This document shows positions 34,864 to 43,859 of a stretch of DNA of 64,000 nt, in pieces. Position 1 is the first letter of the stretch. The number at the start of each line of letters is the position of its first letter. Under the pieces are notes generated by a model, which had not been told where the DNA came from, made no database searches, and saw only the letters and a list, made by a program, of their open reading frames with translations. The stretch spans positions 62,001 through 126,000 of the forward strand of contig NZ_JAVRHN010000004.1 in assembly GCF_031846645.1 (NCBI RefSeq). Direction: 5' to 3'. The DNA comes from Autumnicola psychrophila. GTDB lineage: Bacteria > Bacteroidota > Bacteroidia > Flavobacteriales > Flavobacteriaceae. The translations under genes and the position numbers were made by a program.

Positions 34864-36597
34864 TTAACCTCTCATAAAACTAAAATACTCCAGCAACACT
34901 TCATCATTTACTTTACGCGGAGTAAATATTTCAAGCAATTTCGGCTGTTCCGAAGCTTCAAAGAAATGCTTTATTGCTTCTTTGGTTTCTTCAGAAGAAA
35001 ATGCTGCTTCATATTCAAATCTATACATCTCGCACAGTGATTTCGCTTTCAGATTATGCGTGGTTTCGAAGTAAGTTTCAAAATTTTCAGTATTCTTATT
35101 GCCCGGTAAAATCCGGAAGATTCCGCCGCCGCTATTGTTCAAAACGATAATTCTAAAATTTGAAGGAATATAATTATTCCAAAGGGCATTGCTGTCGTAG
35201 AAAAAACTCAAATCCCCAGCGATCATCAGCGTTGGTTCCTTACTCAAACTCGCCGCACCCACGGCAGTAGAAATGCTGCCGTCTATACCGCTGGTGCCAC
35301 GGTTACAGAAAATTCGCAGACTCTCTTTCCACTTAAATAACTGCGCATACCTTATTGTAGAACTGTTTCCAAGGTGCAGAATATAATTTTCGGGAACCGC
35401 AGGAACAATAAACTGCATCGCTTTTAAATCTGAATATGGAATCTCATCCATATATTCCTCATGCCTCGCCTGTCGCTTCTTTTTGATACTTTTCCAGTAT
35501 TCAGCATAATCGCTGTCGATTTTCTCCGTAAGCGGAAGAAAATGACTAAAAAACAAATTTACCGGAACTTCAAAATGTTTATTTAAACAGAAGAATGTGT
35601 TGTAGGCTTTTTTAGGGTCTACGTGCCAGTGCTGCTTTGGGTTGTGGTTCCGCAGAAACGCTTTTATCTTTTTGGAAACAATCATACCGCCAAAAGTGAG
35701 CAGGATATCCGGCTGCAGTCTTTTAAACAAATCTTCCCGGTTATCATCTTTCTCGAGAGGACCAATAATCGTGTCTATCCTGGTAAAAAATTCGGGATGA
35801 TTTAAGTTTGAAGTAGTTTCAGTAAAAACAATAACTGATGGATCTTTTGCCAGGTGCTCCAGGAATTGCTGCTCCACTGCATTTGGTTGCGCAACGCCCA
35901 CTATAATCATTTTCCGCTTAGCTTTACTCCATAATTCTGCGTAAGCCTTTAGCTGACTTTCAGTGTACGTCCTTTCTTTAATTTCCGGCAAAATCTGCAA
36001 AGGATTCACCTCCACATTTTCCACAAGGTCATATAGAGGCTCATAAAACGGAACATTTATATGAACCGGCCCCGCTCCTTCTATGGCTCTATTTAACGCA
36101 AGATTAATTTCCCGCTCATTGTGTTTCTGCGATTCAAATTGTTTTTGCTGAAGCTTTTTATCAGTAGCTTCAGATTCCAGAACAATCTCTGAATACAAAT
36201 TAGCAGAATACAAAATATGGTTTTCGAAGACATTTTTCTGCCGGATAGTTTGTCCGTCGCCAATATCAATCCGTTCAATCGGGCGATCTGCGGAAATTAC
36301 CACAAGCGGAATATCGCTGTAAAAAGCCTCGGCAATTGCCGGATAATAATTAAGCAAAGCAGATCCTGAAGTACAAACCAAAGCCACAGGTTTTTGCAGT
36401 TGCTGTGCCATTCCCAATGCGTAAAACGCAGCGCAGCGCTCATCTACGATACTGTAGGCTTTAATTTGGGGATGATGGGTAAAACCAATGGTTAAAGGTG
36501 CATTTCGAGAACCCGGGGAAATTACAACGTGCTTTATATTTTTTGCCACACAAAGTGCAACTATGGAACGTGCTACAGGAATTTTTGAATATTTCAC
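34864..36597 (-). CDS. menD: Menaquinone biosynthesis enzyme MenD (SEPHCHC synthase)
   Basis: This ThDP-dependent enzyme condenses isochorismate with 2-oxoglutarate. It is 577 residues with the three-domain ThDP layout. N-terminal VVISPGSRNAPLTIGF and IVDERCAAFYALGMAQ (with the activating Glu) and CTSGSALLNYYPAIAEAFYSDIPLVVISADRP are MenD signatures. Near the C-terminus MIAGDLSFFYDSNALWN carries the ThDP-binding GDLxF-x-N pattern. Translation starts at GTG, which gives the correct N-terminus (VKYSKIPVARSIV). It is separated from menF by a palindromic repeat, so the two may be separate transcripts. Confidence 0.95.
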   Translation of the reverse strand: MKYSKIPVARSIVALCVAKNIKHVVISPGSRNAPLTIGFTHHPQIKAYSIVDERCAAFYALGMAQQLQKPVALVCTSGSALLNYYPAIAEAFYSDIPLVVISADRPIERIDIGDGQTIRQKNVFENHILYSANLYSEIVLESEATDKKLQQKQFESQKHNEREINLALNRAIEGAGPVHINVPFYEPLYDLVENVEVNPLQILPEIKERTYTESQLKAYAELWSKAKRKMIIVGVAQPNAVEQQFLEHLAKDPSVIVFTETTSNLNHPEFFTRIDTIIGPLEKDDNREDLFKRLQPDILLTFGGMIVSKKIKAFLRNHNPKQHWHVDPKKAYNTFFCLNKHFEVPVNLFFSHFLPLTEKIDSDYAEYWKSIKKKRQARHEEYMDEIPYSDLKAMQFIVPAVPENYILHLGNSSTIRYAQLFKWKESLRIFCNRGTSGIDGSISTAVGAASLSKEPTLMIAGDLSFFYDSNALWNNYIPSNFRIIVLNNSGGGIFRILPGNKNTENFETYFETTHNLKAKSLCEMYRFEYEAAFSSEETKEAIKHFFEASEQPKLLEIFTPRKVNDEVLLEYFSFMRG

Positions 36598-36619
36598 AGA
36601 TTATCTTTAAAACTAATAA

Positions 36620-36678
36620 TTACAGTCTTCAAAGACCTCACAGGTTTTAAAAACCTTTAAGGTCTTTGAAGACTGTAA
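36620..36678. repeat. Palindromic CACAGGTTTT element, long copy
   Basis: This 59-bp near-perfect palindrome has outer 19-bp arms (TTACAGTCTTCAAAGACCT and complement) and an inner AGGTTTTAAAAACCT core like the element at 27100. It separates menF from menD. Confidence 0.85.
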
Positions 36679-36730
36679 ACTTATTATCAAAATTACAAAT
36701 TCTAAGAAGGGAACTATATGATTTTAAATC

Positions 36731-37894
36731 TTATTTCACCAATACCGCCTTCATCGTATGGGATTTGTTTACCGTTTCTTCCCATTCCAGCGACGGATTG
36801 GAACCTTCAGTAATTCCACCTCCTACGAATAGATTTGCAATTCCAGCATCTAATTTTATACATCTCAGGTTTACATATAACGATGTTTGCCTGGAAATGC
36901 TCGCGTAAGCCTGGTTTTCCTGATTTCTTCGGTTTGAATTTCGTTTTTTCTCGGTTTTTAGGTTTAGTTCTCCTAAAAATCCGGTGTAAAACTCACGATC
37001 GTAATCTTCATTTTCCAGAATAAATTTCTTAGCTGAAGCTTTGGGAATGCCACAAACCGCCGGAGTGGGATGCAATGCCGAAATTAGCTTTTTCAGGTCT
37101 GCTGTGTCAGGATTTAAAGTTCCTTCGATATCGGTACGTAGATGCAACAAATTTCCCGCTTTAGAAGTATATGGTTTTGACGCAGTAATTTCCACGGAAT
37201 CAGAAGTGAATTTCTGCAGGTTTTCCAGAATTGCATCGGTCACGATTTGCTGCTCATCTTTCTCTTTTTCACCCCATTCCACATGGGTTGTCTGCTGAAA
37301 AGACTGGGTGCCGGCAAGAGCCATGGTCCTAAATTTATTCCGTTCTACCTGCAATAAAGTTTCCGGAGTAGCACCAAGCCACGCCCCGGTTTCCGGATGA
37401 AACCACAGATAAACAAATGCGGAGTTGTATTTCTTCAGCATGTTTTTAAAAATCCCAATCACCTCTAACTGGTGCTGCACGCTTTCGGTTCTGGAAAGCA
37501 CTACTTTTTTCAGCTTTCCCGCGTTTATCTCATCAATACCTTTTTGTACCAGATTTTCATGTTCCACCCGCGCCTGCTTCCTGAGTTGGTTTGGCGGAAA
37601 AGGAGGGTCCAGTTTTTTGACATTTTTATGATGTTCTTCAAAGAAATATTCAGTTTCAATTTCTTCTGAAAATTTAGAGGGCACGATAAAAGCATCATTT
37701 TCATCATTAAAAGGAGAAAAAACAAAGCCACTTTCAGAATAATCTACCACTTTGTGTGTTATGGAATCCGTTTGCAATAATGCCTTGGTAGACTGATGAA
37801 AATTGGCATTTTTCGGCTTGCGGTATGCCACAAAAGGAAATCCTTTTTCTATATGTTTATCTAATTTTATAAAAAATTCTTCGGAATCGATCAT
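36731..37894 (-). CDS. menF: Isochorismate synthase
   Basis: This chorismate-binding enzyme supplies isochorismate for menaquinone. The 387-residue protein shows KLKKVVLSRTESVQ, FVYLWFHPETGAWLGATPETLL (core Gly-Ala-Thr-Pro-Glu), MALAGTQ, LHPTPAVCGIPKASAKKFI and GFLGELN, which match the MenF/EntC family. It lies directly after the PaaI-type thioesterase gene (start and stop adjacent), and menD is downstream, so menaquinone is a stronger assignment than siderophore synthesis. A near-copy of the interspersed motif occurs inside the gene at 37798-37818. Confidence 0.92.
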   Translation of the reverse strand: MIDSEEFFIKLDKHIEKGFPFVAYRKPKNANFHQSTKALLQTDSITHKVVDYSESGFVFSPFNDENDAFIVPSKFSEEIETEYFFEEHHKNVKKLDPPFPPNQLRKQARVEHENLVQKGIDEINAGKLKKVVLSRTESVQHQLEVIGIFKNMLKKYNSAFVYLWFHPETGAWLGATPETLLQVERNKFRTMALAGTQSFQQTTHVEWGEKEKDEQQIVTDAILENLQKFTSDSVEITASKPYTSKAGNLLHLRTDIEGTLNPDTADLKKLISALHPTPAVCGIPKASAKKFILENEDYDREFYTGFLGELNLKTEKKRNSNRRNQENQAYASISRQTSLYVNLRCIKLDAGIANLFVGGGITEGSNPSLEWEETVNKSHTMKAVLVK

Positions 37895-38314
37895 CTACTT
37901 ATTTTTTGGTAATGCTATGGTCGTCAGTTTTACCAGGGAAATCAGGTTTTCATCTTCATCTGTAATCTTGATTTCCCAAAGCTGAGTGGTACGGCCTTTA
38001 TGGATATAAGTGGCTTTTGCAAAAACGTAACCTTCAGAAATACTTTTTATATGATTGGCAGAAATTTCTATTCCGCGGACAAAAAATTCTTCAGTATTCA
38101 GAAAAACATAACTTGCCAAACTACCCACGCTTTCTGCAAGTGCAACACTCGCCCCGCCATGAAGAACTCCATCTGGCTGGTGAACCTTAGAAGTCACGGG
38201 CATTTTTGCCACCAGGTAATCCTCACCAACTTCAGTAAATTCAATATCAAGGGTTTCCATCAACGTATTTTTACACACTTTTTTGGACAACTCGAGAATT
38301 TCCTCTTTGGTCAT
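37895..38314 (-). CDS. menI: PaaI/hotdog-fold thioesterase (probable DHNA-CoA hydrolase)
   Basis: This 139-residue hotdog thioesterase contains VHQPDGVLHGGASVALAESVGSLAS, the catalytic Glu-containing helix after HGG of the family. I use the ATG at 38314, which gives a standard length. Its stop codon abuts the isochorismate synthase start, so it probably hydrolyses 1,4-dihydroxy-2-naphthoyl-CoA in menaquinone synthesis. That substrate is inferred from context, since PaaI homologues act on several acyl-CoAs. Confidence 0.87.
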   Translation of the reverse strand: MTKEEILELSKKVCKNTLMETLDIEFTEVGEDYLVAKMPVTSKVHQPDGVLHGGASVALAESVGSLASYVFLNTEEFFVRGIEISANHIKSISEGYVFAKATYIHKGRTTQLWEIKITDEDENLISLVKLTTIALPKNK

Positions 38315-38362
38315 AGCAATAAGATTGGTTTCTTTGTAAAAATACAAAACCGGACCCTAAAA

Positions 38363-38998
38363 ATGAGTACCGAAAAGCAGCTTTCTTACCAGATCACCAA
38401 TACGTACAGCGTGTTGAATGAGTTTACTCCTAAAACCAAAACAATTTGGGTTGTTTGCCACGGAATTGGCTATCTGAGTCGTTATTTCCTGCGATATTTT
38501 AGTGAATTGAATTCGGAAGAAAATTATATTATCGCCCCACAGGCACAATCTAAATATTACCTGAATAATGAGTACCAACACGTTGGCGCCTCGTGGCTTA
38601 CCCGGGAAAATACTGAAGCCGAAATAGAAAATGTACTAAATTATCTTGATGAAGTATATAAAACTGAAAATTTAGGAGAGGCTCCAAATTTGGCAATTTT
38701 CGGCTATTCCCAGGGTGTTTCAGTCGCTGCACGCTGGGTTGCCCGAAGAAAAATCAAGTGTGAACGCTTAATTATGCACTCCGGAAAAGTCCCTTCAGAA
38801 TTAAAACCTGAAGATTTTAATTTTCTGGAAAACACCAATTTTTCCTTTATCTATGGAACTAAAGATGAGTACCTGAAAAAGGCAATTATCGATATTGAAG
38901 AAGAACATCTGCGGAATCTGTTTCCAAAAAACCTGGAAATTCTAACATTTGATGGCGGACATGAAGTGAACCGGATATTAATTTCAAAATTTGCTTAA
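38363..38998 (+). CDS. Alpha/beta hydrolase (carboxylesterase/phospholipase-like)
   Basis: This 211-residue hydrolase shows VVCHGIGYLSRYFLRYF (oxyanion region), IFGYSQGVSVAARWVA (nucleophile in GYSQG), YGTKDEYL (acid region) and FDGGHEVN (catalytic His), in the order of the carboxylesterase/phospholipase family. I start it at the ATG at 38363; the open frame extends far upstream across menI, but that part is antisense to menI and not hydrolase-like. It is divergent from menI with 48 bp between starts. A consensus-like interspersed motif match falls in the codons for PNLAIFGY. Confidence 0.87.
   Translation: MSTEKQLSYQITNTYSVLNEFTPKTKTIWVVCHGIGYLSRYFLRYFSELNSEENYIIAPQAQSKYYLNNEYQHVGASWLTRENTEAEIENVLNYLDEVYKTENLGEAPNLAIFGYSQGVSVAARWVARRKIKCERLIMHSGKVPSELKPEDFNFLENTNFSFIYGTKDEYLKKAIIDIEEEHLRNLFPKNLEILTFDGGHEVNRILISKFA
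38684..38705 (+). repeat. Interspersed motif-like match inside the hydrolase gene
   Basis: AAATTTGGCAATTTTCGGCT matches the motif at nearly every position but lies in a conserved strand before the nucleophile, where it could occur by chance in Ile/Phe codons. I give it as a weaker case. Confidence 0.35.
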
Positions 38999-39056
38999 TT
39001 TACCTGTTGTTTTTAAAAGCCATTTTAAGGTGCTAATGCATTAAGCAATATATTAT

Positions 39057-40337
39057 ATGAAAAAGAAATCTTCTTCAGCTAAAAAATCCAAAACCTCTTT
39101 GCTTAAAAGTATTGGCCCCGGATTTTTGCTAGCGGGAGCTGCCATTGGGGTTTCTCATCTTATCCAGGCCACGCGTGCCGGCGCTGATTATGGTTTTATC
39201 CTGATCTGGGCATTGATCATCGCCTGTCTCTCTAAATATCCATTTCTGGAATTTGGCCCCAGATATGCCGCGGCCACGGGAGAGCATCTCATCACGGGTT
39301 ATAAAAAGATGGGGCGTTTTCCATATTGGATCTATATAATCATTACAGTAGGAAGTATGTTTATTATCCAGGCTGCGGTCACGATTGTTACCGCCGGTCT
39401 TGCCGAACGACTTTTCAATTTTGGCTGGTCTCCCTTTATCTGGAGTCTTGTAATCCTAGGGTCTTGTATTGCGCTGCTGCTTATTGGAAAATATCCCGGG
39501 CTGGATAAGAGTATGAAAATTATTGTTAGCTTCCTGACTATCGCCACATTGGCTGCTGTGGTCATGGCTTTTGGTGCAGGAACGGTGGGAGATGCTGTAA
39601 ATACTGAAGCTCCTTCTTTATGGACAACCGCAAGCATAAGTTTTATTATAGCATTTATGGGGTGGATGCCCATACCGCTCGATGCTTCTGTCTGGCACAG
39701 CATCTGGACTAAGGAAAAAGCTGTGCAGGCAAAACAAAAACTTTCTGTACGCGGTGCCTTTGTAGACTTTAATGTGGGATATCTTTCTGCCGCTCTTATT
39801 GGACTACTATTCTTTCTACTTGGAGTGCTGGTGATGTTTGGCAGCGGAACTTCCTTTTCCAGTAACAGTGTAGAATTTTCTACTCAACTGGTAGATCTCT
39901 ACGGAAGAACTTTAGGTGACTGGAGCAAACCGATTATTTCTGTGGCTGCTTTTGTTACGATGTTAAGTACGGTGCTTACTGTTACCGATGCGTATCCAAG
40001 GGTGATTTCAGAATTAAAGAATCCGGAAAAAAACCTGCCTCAGGACAAAAAAGAAAAGTGGAGGATTTACCAGGTATCGATATTTGCCATTCCCGTGCTG
40101 TCACTTTGTATCCTGTACTTTCTTTCCGGTTCTTTTACGATATTGGTAGATTTCGCGGCCGGATTGTCTTTTCTCTCTGCTCCTTTTCTGGCCTGGTTTA
40201 ACTACAAGTTAGTGACTGGAAGTCAAATGCCGAAAAAACACCGTCCGAAAAAGAACTACATAATTTTCAGCCTGATTTGCTTCGGATTTTTAGTGTTCTT
40301 CAACCTTATTTATATTTATTATTCCTTCCTGGATTAA
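39057..40337 (+). CDS. Nramp-family-like membrane transporter
   Basis: This 426-residue protein has about 11 hydrophobic helices and the Nramp-type start KSIGPGFLLAGAAIGVSHLIQATRAGADYG. In metal-transporting Nramp proteins the first helix carries DPGN and the sixth has a conserved MPH motif. Here the first site reads IGVSH and the sixth MPIPLD, so the usual metal-binding residues are missing. This suggests a divergent subfamily with a different substrate or mechanism. It begins 58 bp after the hydrolase gene and ends before a terminator. Confidence 0.85.
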   Translation: MKKKSSSAKKSKTSLLKSIGPGFLLAGAAIGVSHLIQATRAGADYGFILIWALIIACLSKYPFLEFGPRYAAATGEHLITGYKKMGRFPYWIYIIITVGSMFIIQAAVTIVTAGLAERLFNFGWSPFIWSLVILGSCIALLLIGKYPGLDKSMKIIVSFLTIATLAAVVMAFGAGTVGDAVNTEAPSLWTTASISFIIAFMGWMPIPLDASVWHSIWTKEKAVQAKQKLSVRGAFVDFNVGYLSAALIGLLFFLLGVLVMFGSGTSFSSNSVEFSTQLVDLYGRTLGDWSKPIISVAAFVTMLSTVLTVTDAYPRVISELKNPEKNLPQDKKEKWRIYQVSIFAIPVLSLCILYFLSGSFTILVDFAAGLSFLSAPFLAWFNYKLVTGSQMPKKHRPKKNYIIFSLICFGFLVFFNLIYIYYSFLD

Positions 40338-40490
40338 AAAACCGAATTTATCCTGGAACAGGTTTACCTGTAAGATAACCTTAATTTAAAATTAACTTCA
40401 CATTTGTGTTTGAAGAAAAAACAATCTTTGTACCTGCTCTAATCAGAGCAATTTTCATTAATCATGGTTTTTGTCGACTTGATTTATGAA

Positions 40491-40520
40491 GAAAGCCGTC
40501 TTACCGGACGGCTTTTTCTA
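40491..40520 (+). terminator. Intrinsic terminator, possibly ending a short RNA
   Basis: AAAGCCGTC (40492-40500) pairs with GACGGCTTT (40507-40515) and is followed by TTC. It lies 155 bp after the transporter stop codon. A promoter-like AATCTTTG box (about 40423-40430) in the gap could start a short RNA ending here. Confidence 0.7.
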
Positions 40521-40602
40521 TTATTTGATTTAATCATAATGTCTACGTAACATTTATTTAACATTCTTATAGGTTCTTTGCAGCGACAAAAACCAGGGAA
40601 TA

Positions 40603-41805
40603 ATGAAATACAAATGGCCACTGCTATTGGCATTTTTGCTAATAGGAATATTTGGCACAAAAGCACAGGAAACAGTTTCTAATAAATTCGGGAAAGGACT
40701 TGTTAACTTTACCGCTAAGGATAGCTCTTACAGTTTTAAGTTTGCTACCCGCATCCAGTCGCTCTATACCTCCCAATGGGATTATCCCGAAAACGGAAAC
40801 CTGGAGAAGGGAAACTCTAACATGCTTATTAGAAGGGCCCGGTTAAAATTCTCTGGATTTGCCTATTCCCCAAAACTGAAATACAAGATTGAGCTGGGAC
40901 TATCAAACAGCGATATTTCCGGAGCTTCAGAATTTACCAGTAATGCTCCAAGATATATTCTGGATGCGGTACTATTCTGGAACTTCTATGAGAACTTTGA
41001 ATTATGGCTGGGTCAAACGAAATTGCCCGGAAACAGAGAGCGGGTAATTTCTTCTGCAAACATGCAAACAGTAGATCGTTCCCTGGTAAACAGCCGCTTT
41101 AATGTAGACAGAGAGACGGGAGTACAACTGCGACATTTCTTTTACGCGGGGGATAATGTGCTTTTTAGAGAAGCGATTTCGCTGTCCCAGGGAGAAGGAC
41201 GTAACGTAACCACGGGGAATATTGGCGGACACCACTTTGTAGCAAGAGCAGAAGTTCTTCCTTTTGGCGATTTTAATGATTACACGGGAACCGATCTTGA
41301 GCGGGAACCTTCACCAAAACTAGCGGTAGGCGCAAGCTATAGCTTTAATGACAATGCCGTAAGAACAAGTTCTGTTTCCGGAACTTATATGTTAACTAAC
41401 GATGGTCTGCACCAGACAGATATTACGACTTATTTTGTTGATCTTATGTTCAAATATCGTGGATTTAATGTTCTTGCAGAAGCCGCAAAACGTACGGCAG
41501 ATGACCCAATAGCTGTACACGACGATGGCAGTGCTACGGGAAATGTGGTTCAGGTTGGTGACGGATTAAATGTACAGGCAGGATATCTTTTTAAAAATAA
41601 CTATGAAATCGTTGGCCGCTATACAGGTATTGATCTTGAAAACCAGTATATCAATCAAGGCATTCAAAAACAGTACACCTTAGGTCTTTCCAAATATATT
41701 GTTGGCCATAAACTAAAGGTACAAACGGATCTTAGTTATAATGATTTTGACAATAGCGAAGATGATGGGTTGATGTACCGTTTGCAGGTAGATATTCATT
41801 TTTAA
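40603..41805 (+). CDS. OprP/OprO-type porin
   Basis: This 400-residue outer-membrane beta-barrel protein has a cleavable signal peptide (ending KAQ, ~23) and a barrel made of alternating strands: FATRIQSLYTSQWDYPENGN, LIRRARLKFSGFAYSPKLKYKIELGLSN, GQTKLPGNRERV and a C-terminal LQVDIHF ending in Phe. The RRARLKFSG element is typical of the phosphate-selective porin O/P family. Substrate preference for phosphate or polyphosphate is possible but not shown. It is monocistronic and convergent with the peroxidase gene. Confidence 0.9.
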   Translation: MKYKWPLLLAFLLIGIFGTKAQETVSNKFGKGLVNFTAKDSSYSFKFATRIQSLYTSQWDYPENGNLEKGNSNMLIRRARLKFSGFAYSPKLKYKIELGLSNSDISGASEFTSNAPRYILDAVLFWNFYENFELWLGQTKLPGNRERVISSANMQTVDRSLVNSRFNVDRETGVQLRHFFYAGDNVLFREAISLSQGEGRNVTTGNIGGHHFVARAEVLPFGDFNDYTGTDLEREPSPKLAVGASYSFNDNAVRTSSVSGTYMLTNDGLHQTDITTYFVDLMFKYRGFNVLAEAAKRTADDPIAVHDDGSATGNVVQVGDGLNVQAGYLFKNNYEIVGRYTGIDLENQYINQGIQKQYTLGLSKYIVGHKLKVQTDLSYNDFDNSEDDGLMYRLQVDIHF

Positions 41806-41851
41806 TTATTTATTGGCTCTCAAAAGATGTAAAAGAGGACAGTCTGCTCCT

Positions 41852-41903
41852 AAAAAAAGCGCGATAACCTAAAAACAGACAGGAAATCGCGCATTACTTT
41901 TTT
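41852..41903. terminator. Bidirectional terminator
   Basis: GCGCGAT at 41859-41865 pairs with ATCGCGC at 41886-41892. An A-run before the left arm acts as a T-tract for the minus strand, and TTTTTT follows on the plus strand. It lies between the porin and peroxidase genes. Confidence 0.7.
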
Positions 41904-41908
41904 AAGTA

Positions 41909-43774
41909 TTAATTATTCACCAGTAAGTTTTCCTTTTTAGTTTCTGAAACATCTGTATCTGTAAGCGTTTTCAAGTAAGCAACTAAAGCGTTCTTTTCTT
42001 CTTCACTAAGATTAAGTTCATCAAAAGGCAGCGTTTGGTGCGTCAAATCGAAGCCTAATCCTGCTCCTCCACCTAAGTTATAAAAGTCGACCACTTCTTC
42101 CAGCGTTTTGTAAACTCCGTTATGCATATAAGGTGCTGTTACAGCAGAGTTTCTTACTGTGGGCGTCTTAAACATTCCCTTGTGAATTTCTACTCCATAC
42201 ATCCAATAAAACCCAAAATCATCATCTAAGTTGAGATTCTGAGCCGTTTCGGGAACACCAATAACTTCTTTTTCTGTTTCATTAAAAAAAGGAGGCACCG
42301 TACCATTGGTAAGTGGTATAAAATGGCAGGTGGCGCAAAGCGCTTTTCCCATAAACAGGTTGAAACCATGCTTTTCTTCTGCAGTAAAGGAATTTTCCTC
42401 TCCCCTGATGTTACGATCAAACTTGGAGTCAAAACCATTAAGGCTGGCGATGTATGCAGATAGAGCTTTAATAACATCTGTATTTCTTCCAGAAATTTGT
42501 CCGAAAGCTTCGCGTATCATTTCCTTGTAAGCCGGATCTTCCAGAATGTCTTCTGAAAATTGATGTACACCTGTATTGAATTCTTTGTCATTCGTGAAAA
42601 CTGCAGAGATCTGATCCATCAAATTTTCTGAACGGCCGTCCCAAAAGAAGCTTTGTTGAAAAGCAACATTTATTAATGTGGGAGTATTGCGCTGAAGGAC
42701 ATTTCCCTGGTTATCGAGATTAGCCACCATACCATCTGAGTAAGCCTTGTCCGGAGCGTGGCAGGTAGCACAGGACATTTTTTTATCTTCAGAAAGGTTT
42801 TTATCAAAGAAAAGCTTTTCACCCAGAGCAATTTGCTTATCTGAAGAGTTCCTGTTCATGGCGGGCATAAAAAAATCTGGGTTAAAAGAATCTTCTTCAA
42901 AAAAACCAGGTGCATCAAAGTTAAAAGGGGAGCTTATTTTCCCATCCCAAAGTCCGCTTTCCTTTCTTATTTCCACCCAATTAGCAGTAATTGGATTCAT
43001 ATAATCCCGAATAAAAGTAAACCTGTCAAAGCTTTCAAAATCTTTGTCTTTCTCAATAAATACAATCGCTTCTGATATCTTTTTCTGAAAATCCAGATCT
43101 AACTTTTTATTTCTCTCTTTTATTATTCCTGAAATACTTCGGTTATAGACTTCAAGTAAACTTCGAAGGGAAGTAATTGTCTCATCAAATCCTAACTGAC
43201 TCACAGGAGTATCAAAACCCGCAATGGATAAACTAATAATCCTTAACAACTGCTGATGTGTAGCGACAAAAAAGCGCTGCGGATTTAGTTCCCTCTTGAT
43301 GATATTTTCTTTAAGATTAATCATTAATCCTTTGGTAACCTCAACTTCAGCCAAAAATTCCTTCTCGGAAACACCTCCTTCATAGATACTTTCCTCTATC
43401 TTTTGCAAGCCAACAGGAGGCATTGTCCTGCTGTTATCTTCCAGAAAAACCGGTAAAGCAGGCCCGTTTACCCTGTGACCAACCGGCGGATTCAGATAAG
43501 AAGCGTAAGGCTCTGCTTTTTTAAATTCTGACCGGGCCATGGCAAAAACCTCCTTCGATTTTGTATTATCATGGCCAATCTTTTCCAGTTCCTCCAGGTG
43601 AGCAATGGATTTCTCAATACTTTCCAAATAGAATTTCGTGGTGTTTTCCCAATTAACGATCTCCGTCGCTTGTTCTTGATTTATTGCAAGGTCTACATAT
43701 TCTTCTTTGTTTTTACAGGAAGAAAATATTAGAACTGACAGGAGTAGCAAAAAAGCTTTTTGGTGATTTATCAT
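41909..43774 (-). CDS. Lipoprotein di-haem cytochrome c peroxidase with helical N-terminal domain
   Basis: This 621-residue lipoprotein (lipobox FSSC, Cys 20, from the ATG at 43774) has an extended helical region (~30-300) followed by a CcpA/MauG-type peroxidase. The two haem sites are CATCH at ~334 and ~477. The flanking segments LGEKLFFDKNLSEDKKMSCATCH, NTPTLINVAFQQSFFWDGRS, FMGKALCATCHFIPLT, FKTPTVRNSAVTAPYMHNGVYKTLEEVVDFYN are typical. It could reduce peroxide or oxidise a partner. I cannot assign the N-terminal domain; it is absent from the short peroxidases. It lies downstream of the PhoX-like lipoprotein gene on the same strand. Confidence 0.88.
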   Translation of the reverse strand: MINHQKAFLLLLSVLIFSSCKNKEEYVDLAINQEQATEIVNWENTTKFYLESIEKSIAHLEELEKIGHDNTKSKEVFAMARSEFKKAEPYASYLNPPVGHRVNGPALPVFLEDNSRTMPPVGLQKIEESIYEGGVSEKEFLAEVEVTKGLMINLKENIIKRELNPQRFFVATHQQLLRIISLSIAGFDTPVSQLGFDETITSLRSLLEVYNRSISGIIKERNKKLDLDFQKKISEAIVFIEKDKDFESFDRFTFIRDYMNPITANWVEIRKESGLWDGKISSPFNFDAPGFFEEDSFNPDFFMPAMNRNSSDKQIALGEKLFFDKNLSEDKKMSCATCHAPDKAYSDGMVANLDNQGNVLQRNTPTLINVAFQQSFFWDGRSENLMDQISAVFTNDKEFNTGVHQFSEDILEDPAYKEMIREAFGQISGRNTDVIKALSAYIASLNGFDSKFDRNIRGEENSFTAEEKHGFNLFMGKALCATCHFIPLTNGTVPPFFNETEKEVIGVPETAQNLNLDDDFGFYWMYGVEIHKGMFKTPTVRNSAVTAPYMHNGVYKTLEEVVDFYNLGGGAGLGFDLTHQTLPFDELNLSEEEKNALVAYLKTLTDTDVSETKKENLLVNN

Positions 43775-43859
43775 ACAAATAGAGATAAAAATAGATATAG
43801 ATTTAACAGGAAAAACCTCCGCACAAACGACGGAGGTTATAAATAGCATTAAGTGAGGT

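Noticed and set aside
38000..38362. N-terminal extension of the hydrolase frame
   Set aside because: This part is antisense to menI and does not resemble hydrolases; a good ATG exists at 38363.
38883..38896. Motif-like GGCAATTATCGATA near the end of the hydrolase gene
   Set aside because: Only the central ten bases match.
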